Position numbers and translations under genes: made by a program. Below are positions 19,884 to 27,874 of a DNA stretch of 39,609 bases, one piece after another. Below the pieces are notes generated by a model that searched no databases, was not told where the DNA came from, and saw only the letters and a list, made by a program, of their open reading frames with translations. This stretch comes from Bacillus sp. (in: firmicutes). GTDB taxonomy: Bacteria; Bacillota; Bacilli; Bacillales; JACDOC01. Numbering within the stretch: position 1 is the stretch's first letter; the number at the start of each line of letters is the position of its first letter. The stretch spans positions 1-39,609 of the forward strand of contig JACDOC010000026.1 of the NCBI GenBank assembly GCA_017656295.1, in the 5' to 3' direction.

Positions 19884-20163
19884 CAAATCGAAGTTTTAGA
19901 ACAAATCATCAATTTCATCGAACAATCGTCATGTTGCTTCTTTAATTAAATCAGGCGGCACACCTAATCATTATTGTCAATGGTCGAGAATATAAAGAAG
20001 GAATATTAGAATATATTTTTTACAGAAGAAACACTCAGGAAATATTTAGAATAGAATATCGCATCATTCAGGATCCAGTGACGGGTTTACCGATGTGTGT
20101 CTCAGTTGGCATATGTAATGAACGAAAACAAAGAAAAAGTGACCTCTTTTCTGAAAAATACTA
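19884..20163 (+). pseudogene. Broken coding remnant of unknown family
   Basis: Protein-like frames are broken by a frame change and a stop. First comes a segment reading about LAHQIEVLEQIINFIEQS (from about 19877). A second, longer open segment from about 19942 contains INGRE-like VNGREYKEGILEY, then FRIEYRIIQDPVTGLP and VSVGICNERK before a stop at about 20163. No start or ribosome site fits the whole. I do not recognise the parent. It lies downstream of the Fur-like site. Confidence 0.35.
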
Positions 20164-20179
20164 GTTGGAGGCAAAACGA

Positions 20180-20764
20180 ATGGATGTTTTAGAAGCGATA
20201 AAAAAAAGAAGAAGTATTGGGAAGGTAAAGCCTGATCCCGTCGATAAACAATTGATCAATCAAGTGTTAGAGGCTGCTACTTGGGCTCCTAATCATCACC
20301 TAACAGAGCCTTGGAAGTTTTTTGTGTTAACAGGAGAAGGAAGGAGACTTCTTGGAAGAACGCTTGCGGAAATTGCAAAAGAAACAATAGCTGACACAAA
20401 TGAGCAGGAGCGACAAGAAAAATTAAAGAAAATAGAGGAAAAGGCATTTCGGGCTCCGGTTATTATTACCGTTGCAGCCGTTCCGTCATATAATCCAAAA
20501 GTTGAGTATATCGAAGAAATTGGAGCAGTAATCGCAGCCATTCAAAATATGTTACTTGCTGCCCATGCGCTTGGACTAGGTGCCATCTGGAGAACGGGAA
20601 AAGCGTGCTATCATCCGAAAATGAAGAAGTGTTTTGGACTATCGGATAGAGACGAAGTTTTAGGATTTATTTATATCGGCTATCCCGATCTTCCACCAAG
20701 AATGGGTAAGAGAACTTCTTTCGAAGACAAGACGATATGGATTGATTCCGATCAAAAGGTGTAA
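20180..20764 (+). CDS. Nitroreductase-family NAD(P)H-dependent FMN oxidoreductase
   Basis: Short-form nitroreductase, 194 residues. The N-terminal FMN-phosphate motif KKRRSIGKVKPDPVD and ATWAPNHHLTEPWKFFVL are typical of the YdjA-like branch. The later GAVIAAIQNMLLAAHALGLGAIWRTG block builds the dimer/flavin site, and EVLGFIYIGYP ends the core. The TTG at 20165 lies within the ribosome site TTGGAGG, which is 8 bases before the ATG at 20180, so ATG is preferred. The substrate is unknown. It sits in a patch not seen between luxS and ytzI in the B. subtilis-type order I recall, next to another flavoprotein. Confidence 0.85.
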   Translation: MDVLEAIKKRRSIGKVKPDPVDKQLINQVLEAATWAPNHHLTEPWKFFVLTGEGRRLLGRTLAEIAKETIADTNEQERQEKLKKIEEKAFRAPVIITVAAVPSYNPKVEYIEEIGAVIAAIQNMLLAAHALGLGAIWRTGKACYHPKMKKCFGLSDRDEVLGFIYIGYPDLPPRMGKRTSFEDKTIWIDSDQKV

Positions 20765-20791
20765 TTCTGTTATTTAAATATCATCAATATG

Positions 20792-20837
20792 AATGTCCGG
20801 GTGGTCGCTAACCAGCATCTTAGCGACTCCGGACATT
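20792..20837 (+). terminator. Strong hairpin after the nitroreductase gene
   Basis: AATGTCCGG / CCGGACATT (9 bp outer stem) plus TCGCTAA / TTAGCGA (7 bp inner stem), with a small internal loop and an eight-base end loop. No T-run follows, so it is either a weak terminator or an mRNA-end stabiliser. Confidence 0.55.
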
Positions 20838-20855
20838 AGTAGTTTAGATAGAAGT

Positions 20856-21056
20856 TTACTCCTTTTTTAGAAGCTCCAAATTTCTTGCCGTCTCACTTAT
20901 TTCTACTTCTTTTCCAAACATAACCCAACCATCACTTGAATATCGAATTGACTGAAAAATTCTTTTACGTATTTTTTATATGTTTGCCTCCAATTACCAT
21001 TTCGTAAGTACTAATTTAATATACTCTTCGTTAGCCTCATTAATGATAGTTCCATG
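20856..21056 (-). pseudogene. Broken coding fragment, minus strand
   Basis: On the minus strand, segments NEANEEYIKLVLTKW (then a stop) and, in other frames, YKKYVKEFF and RYSSDGWVMFGKEVEISE to KKE-stop follow one another with at least two frame breaks. There is no start with a ribosome site. The parent family is not recognised. The rest of 20838-21163 is AT-rich and holds nothing else clear. Confidence 0.35.
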
Positions 21057-21163
21057 GTTCAAGAGAACAAAAGGTGAATATGAAAAAAACATTAAGTAAA
21101 AACTTCATGTATGTATTGGTGAAAAATCGTACTTAATAACAGATACAAGGAGATAGCTCAGAA

Positions 21164-22084
21164 ATGTATCGTGAAAAAATATTTGATGTGGTTATTATAG
21201 GAGGAGGACCTGCTGGGTTAAGTGCTGCACTCGTATTAGGTCGTTCCCTTCGAAATGTCGTATTAATTGATGAAGGTAAGCCAAGAAATAGGGTATCGCA
21301 CGTATCAAATGGGTTTCTAACTAGAGACGGAATTCATCCTATAGAACTCAGAAATATAGCTCATAAAGAATTAAATAAATACGAAACCATAAAAAGAATT
21401 GATAATCATGTTGTAGATGTTACAAAAAACAATGGGTTGTTCCATACTTTTACCCGCGATGGTCACGTCTTTCTAAGTCGCAAAGTCATATTTTCTACAG
21501 GAATAAAAGATCACTTACCGGATATACCAGGATTACAGAAAGTGTATGGAACTTCAGTTTTCCCTTGTCCTTACTGTGATGGATGGGAACGACGATATGA
21601 GCCCTTGGCTGTGTTTGGAAATGGTGAATTTCTTCTCCATTTTGTTAAGCTCATTTATCATTGGAGTAAAGATGTAATCGTGTTTACGAATGGACCTGCT
21701 AAAATGAATGAAGAAAGGCAAGAATTAATTCAGCGTAACATTCGCCTCATTGAATCTCCCATCGTTGAACTTCAATCCCACAATGGTTTGTTACATCATG
21801 TCGTACTAGCTACTGGCGAAGCGATTCACCGAAAAGGTGGTTTTCTTATGGATACTGGTGGGAACCAAGCCACAATGATTCCAATGAAATTAGGAGTCCC
21901 CATCAATGAAAAGGGAGGATATGAAACAAAGGAACACGGTAAAACAAATGTCGATGGACTTTATATTATCGGAGATGCGAAAAATTTGTTTACAGGGTTA
22001 ATTTGTGCAGCGGGTGAAGGGTACGAAGCAGGGGTAGCGATTAATCATGAGTTAGTAGAAGAGGATTGGAATATAGGGATATAA
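21164..22084 (+). CDS. Thioredoxin-reductase-like FAD/NAD(P)-dependent oxidoreductase with CPYC motif
   Basis: A 306-residue class II pyridine nucleotide-disulfide oxidoreductase. The FAD Rossmann motif GGGPAG (residues 13-18) opens the protein. A redox pair C135-P-Y-C138 (FPCPYCDGWE) replaces the CATC of housekeeping TrxB. The C-terminal FAD block is VDGLYIIGDAKN. The NAD(P) loop reads VFGNGEFLLHFVKL, less canonical than the usual GxGxxA. AAGGAGATAG stands before the ATG. No thioredoxin or peroxiredoxin gene lies beside it, so the partner is unknown. It is probably a TrxR paralogue of the HcaD/gliotoxin-reductase-like kind rather than TrxB (inference). Confidence 0.85.
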   Translation: MYREKIFDVVIIGGGPAGLSAALVLGRSLRNVVLIDEGKPRNRVSHVSNGFLTRDGIHPIELRNIAHKELNKYETIKRIDNHVVDVTKNNGLFHTFTRDGHVFLSRKVIFSTGIKDHLPDIPGLQKVYGTSVFPCPYCDGWERRYEPLAVFGNGEFLLHFVKLIYHWSKDVIVFTNGPAKMNEERQELIQRNIRLIESPIVELQSHNGLLHHVVLATGEAIHRKGGFLMDTGGNQATMIPMKLGVPINEKGGYETKEHGKTNVDGLYIIGDAKNLFTGLICAAGEGYEAGVAINHELVEEDWNIGI

Positions 22085-22414
22085 AGGCTTAATTTGGGTT
22101 GGAAACAATAGGTAAGAATATTCAATTTAAGGAGACTTTTTATAACCATGTATTGTTTACAAAGGAACGTCTTGATTCGATGTTTCTATTTTGACGGTAG
22201 TGGCTACTTTTATAAGAGAAACGATTTGTTTAGGAAATCCTTCTAGTTACGATACTATTTTTTGGACCTGTCTTTTTTACAAAAAAATTTTCAATAAGCA
22301 GTTTGTTATTTAGATGACCCAGGCCTCCTATTACCCTCATGCGCAGTAACTTTTTCTTTACGATGATTCCGTTTGGTATGATAATAATAATAATAATAGG
22401 AGGAGGTTAGTTAC
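22085..22414 (+). other. Intergenic stretch with an (ATA)6 tract before ytzI
   Basis: No convincing gene. A 32-codon frame at about 22148-22246 has a distant AAGGAG and a composition unlike real proteins; it may be debris. At 22381-22398 six ATA units in a row run directly into the ribosome site AGGAGGAGG of ytzI. Confidence 0.5.
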
Positions 22415-22576
22415 ATGGTTTTTACTGTACTTGTGATTTCTATTATCATTATTTTCCTTGTGATTCTTTTAAGCGCCCTTACCACTTCGAAAGCATATCA
22501 ATATAAGCATACGGTGGATCCGATTGATAACAATCCGCATCTTGAAAACATGCGTACAACTAACGATTCGAAATGA
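22415..22576 (+). CDS. ytzI: YtzI-like small membrane protein
   Basis: A 53-residue protein. Residues 2-23 form one hydrophobic helix rich in Ile/Val/Leu (MVFTVLVISIIIIFLVILLS). It is followed by the family segment TTSKAYQYKHTVDP and a polar tail. This agrees with the small YtzI proteins of Bacillaceae, usually near luxS/yidD. AGGAGGAGG lies 9 bases before the ATG. Its function is not known. A weak terminator-like hairpin and yidD follow. Confidence 0.75.
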   Translation: MVFTVLVISIIIIFLVILLSALTTSKAYQYKHTVDPIDNNPHLENMRTTNDSK

Positions 22577-22589
22577 AACAAGGGAGTGT

Positions 22590-22622
22590 AGTTTCCGGCA
22601 TAATTGCTGGAGCTATTTTTTT
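22590..22622 (+). terminator. Terminator-like hairpin between ytzI and yidD
   Basis: TCCGGCA / TGCTGGA (7 bp, one G-U, loop TAAT) and, five bases on, a run of T. It ends only about 20 bases before the yidD start. Confidence 0.6.
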
Positions 22623-22638
22623 ATAGGAGGTATTATTA

Positions 22639-22878
22639 TTGAAATCTGTCTTACTTAAAGGGATTCGGTTTTATCAAAAATTTATATCGCCACTAAAACC
22701 TCCTACATGCCGTTTTTATCCGTCTTGCTCCCATTATGGAATGGAGGCAATTGAACGATTTGGAGCGATAAGAGGAGGATGGTTAACGATCAAACGAATA
22801 TTAAAATGCCATCCGTTTCATCCAGGTGGAGTGGACCCTGTTCCTCAAGAATGGCCAAATCGGAAAAAACATGATTGA
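22639..22878 (+). CDS. yidD: Membrane protein insertion efficiency factor YidD
   Basis: Small amphipathic membrane-associated factor that helps YidC/Sec insertion. The whole family signature is present: [27 protein letters not shown] with three cysteines (shown in parts: [12 protein letters not shown] and [11 protein letters not shown]), then [14 protein letters not shown]. 79 residues. It starts at TTG 22639, 8 bases after TAGGAGG. In B. subtilis this gene is ytjA. Confidence 0.95.
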   Translation: MKSVLLKGIRFYQKFISPLKPPTCRFYPSCSHYGMEAIERFGAIRGGWLTIKRILKCHPFHPGGVDPVPQEWPNRKKHD

Positions 22879-23197
22879 GTTCTAGATATTCTTTTAGGAG
22901 TTTAGTAAGCTACGGCATGTTTTTTATAATGATTCCATTTTATGGTGATATTGAAGTATTGCAGCAAGCATTAAATTAAACTCTGTCGATACGGGCCATG
23001 TTTTTTAATGGTATGTAAGGTTTGTATTTGACTTAATAAAATCGAATCAATATGTAATGAGTAAGTAAAGTTGTCTGGAAATTGAGATACCTATTTCTAA
23101 ATTATTGTAAAAATTATCATAAGTATATAAAATTTGGTTGTGTTCTCTTAATTCTCTCAAATGAATTTGTTACAATAAAAGAAAAAGGGGGATCACA
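22879..23197 (+). other. Intergenic stretch, nothing recognised
   Basis: AT-rich, with stops in all frames. Two short 'gccatgttttttaatg / ggcatgttttttataatg' look-alikes occur near 22914 and 22998, possibly decayed repeats. The leader of the yjfB-type gene lies at the right end (AAAGGGGG before 23198). Confidence 0.4.
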
Positions 23198-23386
23198 ATG
23201 AATCTTTCTTCTATAATGGGAAAACAAGTCGCTGAACTGCAACATACGTTAAACTTGAATTTGTTGAAAAGTCAAATGGCGACTCAAACTGCGCAAGTCA
23301 CCACGATGTTGGAAGATTTACGGGAAACAAATCAAAACGTTGCTCCCCATCCGTATAAAGGCAAAGTAGTGGATATACAAGCGTAA
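23198..23386 (+). CDS. YjfB-family protein (putative motility protein)
   Basis: A 62-residue soluble protein, MNLSSIMGKQVAELQHTLN and onward, mostly helical with Gln/Thr-rich middle (MATQTAQVTTMLEDLRE). This layout fits the YjfB_motility family found in flagellated Firmicutes. The family call is from composition and length and is moderate. AAAGGGGGATC precedes the ATG, and a terminator follows. It is monocistronic. Confidence 0.65.
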   Translation: MNLSSIMGKQVAELQHTLNLNLLKSQMATQTAQVTTMLEDLRETNQNVAPHPYKGKVVDIQA

Positions 23387-23389
23387 TCG

Positions 23390-23632
23390 TTAATGGAGGT
23401 GTAGCTGTGAGGCTGCACCTTTCTTTTTATTCGTAAATTTCCCTTTTAAGCTCTCTACTAAGTAAAGACGAATAAAGTAATGCAATTCTTCATCTGTCAT
23501 TTCTCCCACTAACCGTAATAAATCCTTGCGATTATAGACATCTAAGACCGCGAACGTTAACATATCTAATTCCTCTTCATTCAATTGTGCCTCTGTTCCT
23601 AATAAATGATACAACTCATCTACAATTTTCAC
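23390..23632 (-). CDS. DUF6154-like small protein
   Basis: An 80-residue acidic, helical protein starting at GTG 23632 (VKIVDELYHLLGTEAQ). A perfect AAAGGAGG 7 bases upstream decides this start over the ATG at 23668. The body has ELDMLTFAVLDVYNRKDLL and the FIRLYLVESLK end, resembling the DUF6154 family of Bacillaceae. The last codons overlap the yjfB terminator. Function unknown. Confidence 0.65.
   Translation of the reverse strand: MKIVDELYHLLGTEAQLNEEELDMLTFAVLDVYNRKDLLRLVGEMTDEELHYFIRLYLVESLKGKFTNKKKGAASQLHLH
23397..23430 (+). terminator. Terminator of the yjfB-type gene
   Basis: AGGTGTAGC / GCTGCACCT (9 bp, one G-U) then TTCTTTTTAT. It lies inside the 3' coding end of the convergent minus-strand gene, whose final residues (QLHLH) are read from it. 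Confidence 0.8.
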
Positions 23633-23763
23633 TAGTTGTCCTCCTTTCAAAGATTCTGTACGGCACATCTTGTTTTATCGTTACATATAATGTAAAGCAC
23701 AGTTTTATTACTAGTGTACCCTTTTTTTACAATCTATCCGTGTGACGAAAGGAGGACATCGGT

Positions 23764-24180
23764 ATAAAAATAAATGGATTTTTTGCTGTCGCTTTCGCTT
23801 CTTTAGCATCTTTCGGAGGCTATATTATTGGGGGAATTGATTCGCTTGTTCTTGTTTTATTTGGTATTGTTCTTCTTGATTACATTACCGGAATGATTGC
23901 CTCTTTTATCGAAGGAACGTTGTCTAGTAAAGTAGGTTTAAAGGGCATTGCGATGAAAATTTTTATATTTGCCGTAGTGGCTACCGCTCATTTCATTGAT
24001 TCACTGATTTGGGAAAACAATATGCTTCGTGATGCGACCATTTTTTTCTATATTCTTAATGAAGTCATCTCTATTTTGGAAAATGCGGGTCGTGCTGGTC
24101 TACCGATTCCAACATTTTTAGTAAATGCTGTCGAATTATTAAAACAGAAAGTCAAATCAAAAAATAATTCGAAAAAATAA
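23764..24180 (+). CDS. Phage-holin-family membrane protein with apparent ATA start
   Basis: A 138-residue membrane protein of the toxin-secretion/phage-lysis holin type (compare B. subtilis YtkC). Three to four hydrophobic segments are seen: FFAVAFASLASFGGYIIGG, SLVLVLFGIVLLDYITGM, KIFIFAVVATAHFIDSL and a later DATIFFYILNEVISIL. The family motif LDYITGMIASFIEG is intact. The first ATG is at 23893, inside that motif, which would cut off the first helices. The frame stays open upstream to TGA at 23743, with no ATG, GTG or TTG before 23893. A strong AAAGGAGG sits 8 bases before an ATA codon at 23764, giving the expected family start (I/M)-KINGFFAV. So either ATA initiates or an ATG was mutated. 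Confidence 0.8.
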   Translation: MKINGFFAVAFASLASFGGYIIGGIDSLVLVLFGIVLLDYITGMIASFIEGTLSSKVGLKGIAMKIFIFAVVATAHFIDSLIWENNMLRDATIFFYILNEVISILENAGRAGLPIPTFLVNAVELLKQKVKSKNNSKK

Positions 24181-24243
24181 AGAATAAGAATGAAGCGATT
24201 GAGGGAAACGATAAACAAGGATTGAAAAAAGGAGATGGAACAG

Positions 24244-24561
24244 ATGCCTGAAGAAAAAAGAACATACTACATTTCCATCGGACACGGAGAAATTATGCAA
24301 ACGTCAACGGATTCTCCATGGGATTTTAAAATTGAGGCGACAGATCAAGAAATTACGCAACTCCGGGAACTATTCGATTCCAACTACTCTACAGATATTC
24401 AAGCCTTTTATCGTTCGCATGTTCCATATATCCAATATCATTATGATAAAGAGAATGATGCCTATGATAAAAACTTGAAACGGATTTATGAAATGATTTA
24501 TAAGTTGGGAGATGAAGAAGCGAAAAATCATATTGAATCCATGGGCATTTTATCCCCTTAG
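24244..24561 (+). CDS. Conserved hypothetical protein of Bacillaceae
   Basis: 105 residues, no membrane segment. It has an N-terminal beta-rich stretch (RTYYISIGHGEIMQ), an acidic mid-part (EATDQEITQLRELFDSNY) and a helical C-terminus ending HIESMGILSP. I recall homologues beside ytkD in Bacillaceae, but no function. ATG 24235 directly abuts GGAG, whereas ATG 24244 is 8 bases from AAGGAG, so the latter is taken. Confidence 0.75.
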   Translation: MPEEKRTYYISIGHGEIMQTSTDSPWDFKIEATDQEITQLRELFDSNYSTDIQAFYRSHVPYIQYHYDKENDAYDKNLKRIYEMIYKLGDEEAKNHIESMGILSP

Positions 24562-24625
24562 ATTTTCCGTACTGCGAATTCTTCTCAATCCATTTATAAT
24601 AAGAAGAAAAACGAGAAGAGTGTGA

Positions 24626-25102
24626 ATGATGAAGACGTTTACGGACCAAATCGGGCAAACCGTGACATTATCTTTTGAAAAAGACCCTTTCCAAGAAGAG
24701 CCTACCCACGTCTTGGTAATTACGATGTATAAAGGGCAATGGTTGTTAACCGACCATCCTATCCGTGGTCACGAATTCCCTGGGGGGAAAGTAGAAGAAA
24801 ACGAAACAGTAGAAGAAGCGGCAAAAAGAGAAGTATTTGAAGAAACTGGGGGAATTGTTACCGATTTAACGTACGTCGGACAATATAAAGTGCAATCCGA
24901 GTCCTCCAGCTTTGTTAAAGCGATATTTTTCGCTAATGTCACTTTATTAAAAGAGAAAAGAAGCTATATGGAAACGAATGGTCCAGTTCTTGTGAAAGGA
25001 AATCTTCTTTCCTATATTCAACAAGACCATGTTAGTTTTATCATGAAAGATGATGTGCTTCGTAGTACGTTAACGTATTTAAAAGAACGAAATTTTATTT
25101 AA
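24626..25102 (+). CDS. ytkD: Nudix hydrolase YtkD (nucleoside triphosphatase)
   Basis: MutT-like Nudix enzyme; the B. subtilis homologue hydrolyses (oxidised) purine nucleoside triphosphates. The Nudix box is complete: G54-x5-E60-x7-R68-E69-V-F-E72-E73-T-G75. The flanks QWLLTDHPIRGHEFPGGK and YVGQYKV are typical. 158 residues. ATG 24626 and 24629 are both possible; the ribosome site is weak (AGAAGAGTG). The terminator at 25156 ends it. Confidence 0.9.
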   Translation: MMKTFTDQIGQTVTLSFEKDPFQEEPTHVLVITMYKGQWLLTDHPIRGHEFPGGKVEENETVEEAAKREVFEETGGIVTDLTYVGQYKVQSESSSFVKAIFFANVTLLKEKRSYMETNGPVLVKGNLLSYIQQDHVSFIMKDDVLRSTLTYLKERNFI

Positions 25103-25155
25103 AAACGCCTAGTAAATACAAATCACGAGTTCGTTCAGCGAAGCTTTTAAAAATT

Positions 25156-25198
25156 AAGGGTCAGCATGAATTTTTTCGATGCTGGCCCTTCTTTGTTA
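25156..25198 (+). terminator. Terminator between convergent ytkD and ytlD
   Basis: AAGGGTCAGCAT / ATGCTGGCCCTT (12 bp, one G-U pair), then TCTTTGTT on plus; on minus AATTTTT follows. It probably works both ways. Confidence 0.85.
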
Positions 25199-26011
25199 AT
25201 CCAACATGCGATCTTTTATAATTACCCGTTCGACCCAATGGACAAGCTGATACATTAACGTAGCAAAAAGGGCGACTATAAATAACGCAAGGAGTACAAG
25301 GGTAAAATTAAATACTTGAAATCCATATATAATTAAATACCCTAAGCCACGGTTGGAGACGAGAAATTCTCCAACGATGACTCCTATCCACGAGAGACCG
25401 ACATTGACTTTTAATGTCGAAATGATGGTTGGGAAGGAAGCAGGTAAGATCGCTTCAGTAAAAATTTGACGTTTCCTTGCACCAAACGTTTTTAGCATTT
25501 TGATATAATTCTCGTCGACTTCTTTAAAGGAGCTATAAACTACCAGTGTGGTAATAACGACGGAAATGATCATGCCCATGCCGATAATGGATATCATGCC
25601 TGGCCCTAGTACGACGATAAAGATAGGGCCAAGAGCGACTTTCGGCATAGCGTTAAGGACGACTAAATATGGATCGGATACTTTTGAAAAGGTCGGAAAC
25701 CACCATAACGTCGCTGCCATCGTTGTTCCAAGAATCGTTCCGAAAAGAAAGCCGAAAATAGTCTCGATAATGGTGATCAATAAATGGGAAAATAAGCTTC
25801 CATCTGTCACTTTATCAATCAGTAGGGCGAGTACTTTGCTAGGTGAGCTAAAAATTAATGGGTCAATGAATTGGGAAGTGCTCGCTAGTTCCCAACATGC
25901 AACGAACAAAATAAAAATGAGTAATTGGTAGGTCCGAACTTTTCGTTTTATTTTCTTTTGTTTTTCCAAAAATTGTCGGTGTAGTTTTTCATTATCCTGA
26001 TGGTAAGCCAA
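25196..26011 (-). CDS. ytlD: ABC transporter permease (SsuC/TauC-type)
   Basis: Inner-membrane permease with about six hydrophobic segments. The EAA loop that contacts the ATPase is visible: [19 protein letters not shown] then ILPASFPTI. The longest frame starts 51 codons further up, inside the ATPase gene. The TTG at 26011 lies 9 bases from GAAGGAG and gives a 271-residue protein starting (M)[12 protein letters not shown], a normal length. It overlaps the ATPase gene by 20 bases. The substrate is unknown; the family imports sulfonates, nitrate or pyrimidine-like compounds. Confidence 0.88.
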   Translation of the reverse strand: MAYHQDNEKLHRQFLEKQKKIKRKVRTYQLLIFILFVACWELASTSQFIDPLIFSSPSKVLALLIDKVTDGSLFSHLLITIIETIFGFLFGTILGTTMAATLWWFPTFSKVSDPYLVVLNAMPKVALGPIFIVVLGPGMISIIGMGMIISVVITTLVVYSSFKEVDENYIKMLKTFGARKRQIFTEAILPASFPTIISTLKVNVGLSWIGVIVGEFLVSNRGLGYLIIYGFQVFNFTLVLLALFIVALFATLMYQLVHWVERVIIKDRMLD

Positions 26012-26768
26012 TGTTCTCAAGCTCCTTCCAAATGGTGTGAAACATGGTATGGAACTTCGGATGGTTGCGAGCTTGGAACGGTGGTAACGCCCGAATTTCT
26101 TCTGGTACATTGAAAATTTGATGAATTCTACCAGGACGAGGAGATAGAAGAACGACGCGATCACTCATCCCAATCGCTTCTTGAATGTCGTGAGTGACAA
26201 GTACGGCCGTTTTTTGAAAAGACTTCAGCGTATCAGCGACTAGGTCCTCCAATTTGAGCTTTGCTTGATAATCAAGAGCTGAGAATGGTTCATCTAACAG
26301 GAAAATTTTAGGGTCAACGACAAGCGTTCGAACAAGAGCAACTCGTTGTCGCATCCCTCCAGATAGTTGGCGTGGAAACATGTTTTCTACACCTTCAAGA
26401 CCGATATGGTGAAGTAATTGAATAGCTTGTTGTTCTTTTTCCACGTTTAAGTCGTTTTTAAGTTTTAATCCAATTAAGATATTATCTTTAATCGTTTTCC
26501 ACGGAAGTAAATAGTCTTGCTGAAGCATGTAGCCAATCGAATTTGTTAGGTGATTAACGGGTTCATTTTCAATTAAAACTTCTCCTCGTGTTGGGGATAA
26601 TAATCCTGAAATGATCGTCAAAAGGGTCGTTTTCCCGCATCCACTTGGGCCGATGAGGGAAACGAACTCCCCTTTTTCAATTTCTAAATTGATGTCTTCT
26701 AGTGCTGGTGTAATAGACGTTGGTGTAAAATACGTGTGAGAAATGTTGCGAAGTATTAAAAAGCTCAA
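25992..26768 (-). CDS. ytlC: ABC transporter ATP-binding protein (SsuB/TauB-type)
   Basis: ATPase of the importer. Walker [10 protein letters not shown] at residues 40-48, Q-loop [10 protein letters not shown], signature LSGGMRQR, Walker [15 protein letters not shown]-loop VLVTHD. The start is taken as TTG 26768, 6 bases after AGAGGTG; GTG 26777 overlaps that ribosome site and is less likely. It lies 11 bases from the binding-protein gene and overlaps the permease gene. Confidence 0.92.
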   Translation of the reverse strand: MSFLILRNISHTYFTPTSITPALEDINLEIEKGEFVSLIGPSGCGKTTLLTIISGLLSPTRGEVLIENEPVNHLTNSIGYMLQQDYLLPWKTIKDNILIGLKLKNDLNVEKEQQAIQLLHHIGLEGVENMFPRQLSGGMRQRVALVRTLVVDPKIFLLDEPFSALDYQAKLKLEDLVADTLKSFQKTAVLVTHDIQEAIGMSDRVVLLSPRPGRIHQIFNVPEEIRALPPFQARNHPKFHTMFHTIWKELENIGLPSG

Positions 26769-26779
26769 GCTGTTCACCT

Positions 26780-27778
26780 CTATTCATTGACTACTTTTTC
26801 GGCAATTTCCGTGTTCACTAGCACTGAATGAGGAATCCGTTTTGGAAGTTCAGATGCTTCCTCCATAATATCTTGAAGATGATTCCACTCTTCTTCGTCC
26901 AATATTGGATTTGTTGCATAAGAGCCTTGCTGTTGATAGCGTTCCACGACCGTTTCAATGATGTCTAAACTTGTATCTTCAAAGTATGGTTGAATGACTT
27001 GGGCAATTTCTTTAGGGTAATGCGTTTCCACCCATTGTTGCCCTCGATATATGGCTCGTGTAAATTTCTCAATTAAGTCTGCATCTTCTTGAATCAAACT
27101 TTGTTTTGCCATATACGTTGTATATGGAACGTGCCCAGATTCTTCACCGAAAGAAGCAATGATATAACCAATTCCTTCTTTTTCAAAAATCGATGCAGTC
27201 GGTTCGAACAATTGGACAAAATCTCCTGTTCCTGATGCGAAAGCATTAGCGATATTGGCAAACTCAATGTTTTGAATTAAATGTATGTCGTTTTGTGGGT
27301 CGATTCCGTGTTGTTTTAAAACAAATTCACCAACCATTTGCGGCATACCGCCTTTTCGTTGTCCAAGGAAGGTTGTTCCTTTCAATTGATCCCAGGTAAA
27401 ATTGTCTATTGGCTTCCTAGTGACGAGGAAACTTCCATCCGTTTGTGTTAATTGAGCAAAGTTAATAACCGGGTCACTTGCTCCTTGAGCATACACATAA
27501 ATCGTAGTTTCCGATCCAACGAGGGCGACATCGGCTCCATTTGAGAGGAGAGTCGTCATTGTTTTATCTCCTCCCCATGTCGTCGTTAGCTCAATGTTGA
27601 TCCCTTCATCATCAAAAAAGCCTTTTTCAATGGCGACATATTGGGGAGCATAAAAAATAGAACGAGTGACTTCAGCAACACGGACAGTTTGTAACTCTTG
27701 GTCTTGCTTACAAGCACTCAGTCCAAATGTTAGGGTGCCGATAAGGAATAAGAAAAAGAACCATTTTTTTTTGTTCAT
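26780..27778 (-). CDS. ytlA: ABC transporter substrate-binding lipoprotein (NMT1/THI5-like)
   Basis: 332-residue periplasmic-binding-type lipoprotein. A signal peptide with a basic N-terminus (MNKKKW) and hydrophobic core ends in the lipobox LSAC, with C23 as lipidation site. The mature part has the NMT1/SsuA pattern: SIFYAPQYVAIEKGFFDDEGI then TLLSNGADVALVGSE. AAAGGAGGCAAACTGG precedes ATG 27778, so the longer frame to 27928 is not the gene. It opens ytlA-C-D. No riboswitch is seen in its short leader. The ligand cannot be told. Confidence 0.9.
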   Translation of the reverse strand: MNKKKWFFFLFLIGTLTFGLSACKQDQELQTVRVAEVTRSIFYAPQYVAIEKGFFDDEGINIELTTTWGGDKTMTTLLSNGADVALVGSETTIYVYAQGASDPVINFAQLTQTDGSFLVTRKPIDNFTWDQLKGTTFLGQRKGGMPQMVGEFVLKQHGIDPQNDIHLIQNIEFANIANAFASGTGDFVQLFEPTASIFEKEGIGYIIASFGEESGHVPYTTYMAKQSLIQEDADLIEKFTRAIYRGQQWVETHYPKEIAQVIQPYFEDTSLDIIETVVERYQQQGSYATNPILDEEEWNHLQDIMEEASELPKRIPHSVLVNTEIAEKVVNE

Positions 27779-27874
27779 CCAGTTTGCCTCCTTTAAGGTT
27801 CCATAAAGTTTGCTAACATAGTGTATGAGAAGTAAAAAAATATGTGATAGCCCAACATATAAAAATTGGAGTGA

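Noticed and set aside
23893-24180. A 95-residue holin starting at ATG 23893
   Set aside because: It has no ribosome site and would lose conserved first helices; the frame is clearly protein-like from 23764.
26012-26164. N-terminal extension of the ytlD permease
   Set aside because: It lies wholly inside the ytlC gene and does not look like permease; TTG 26011 has a good ribosome site.
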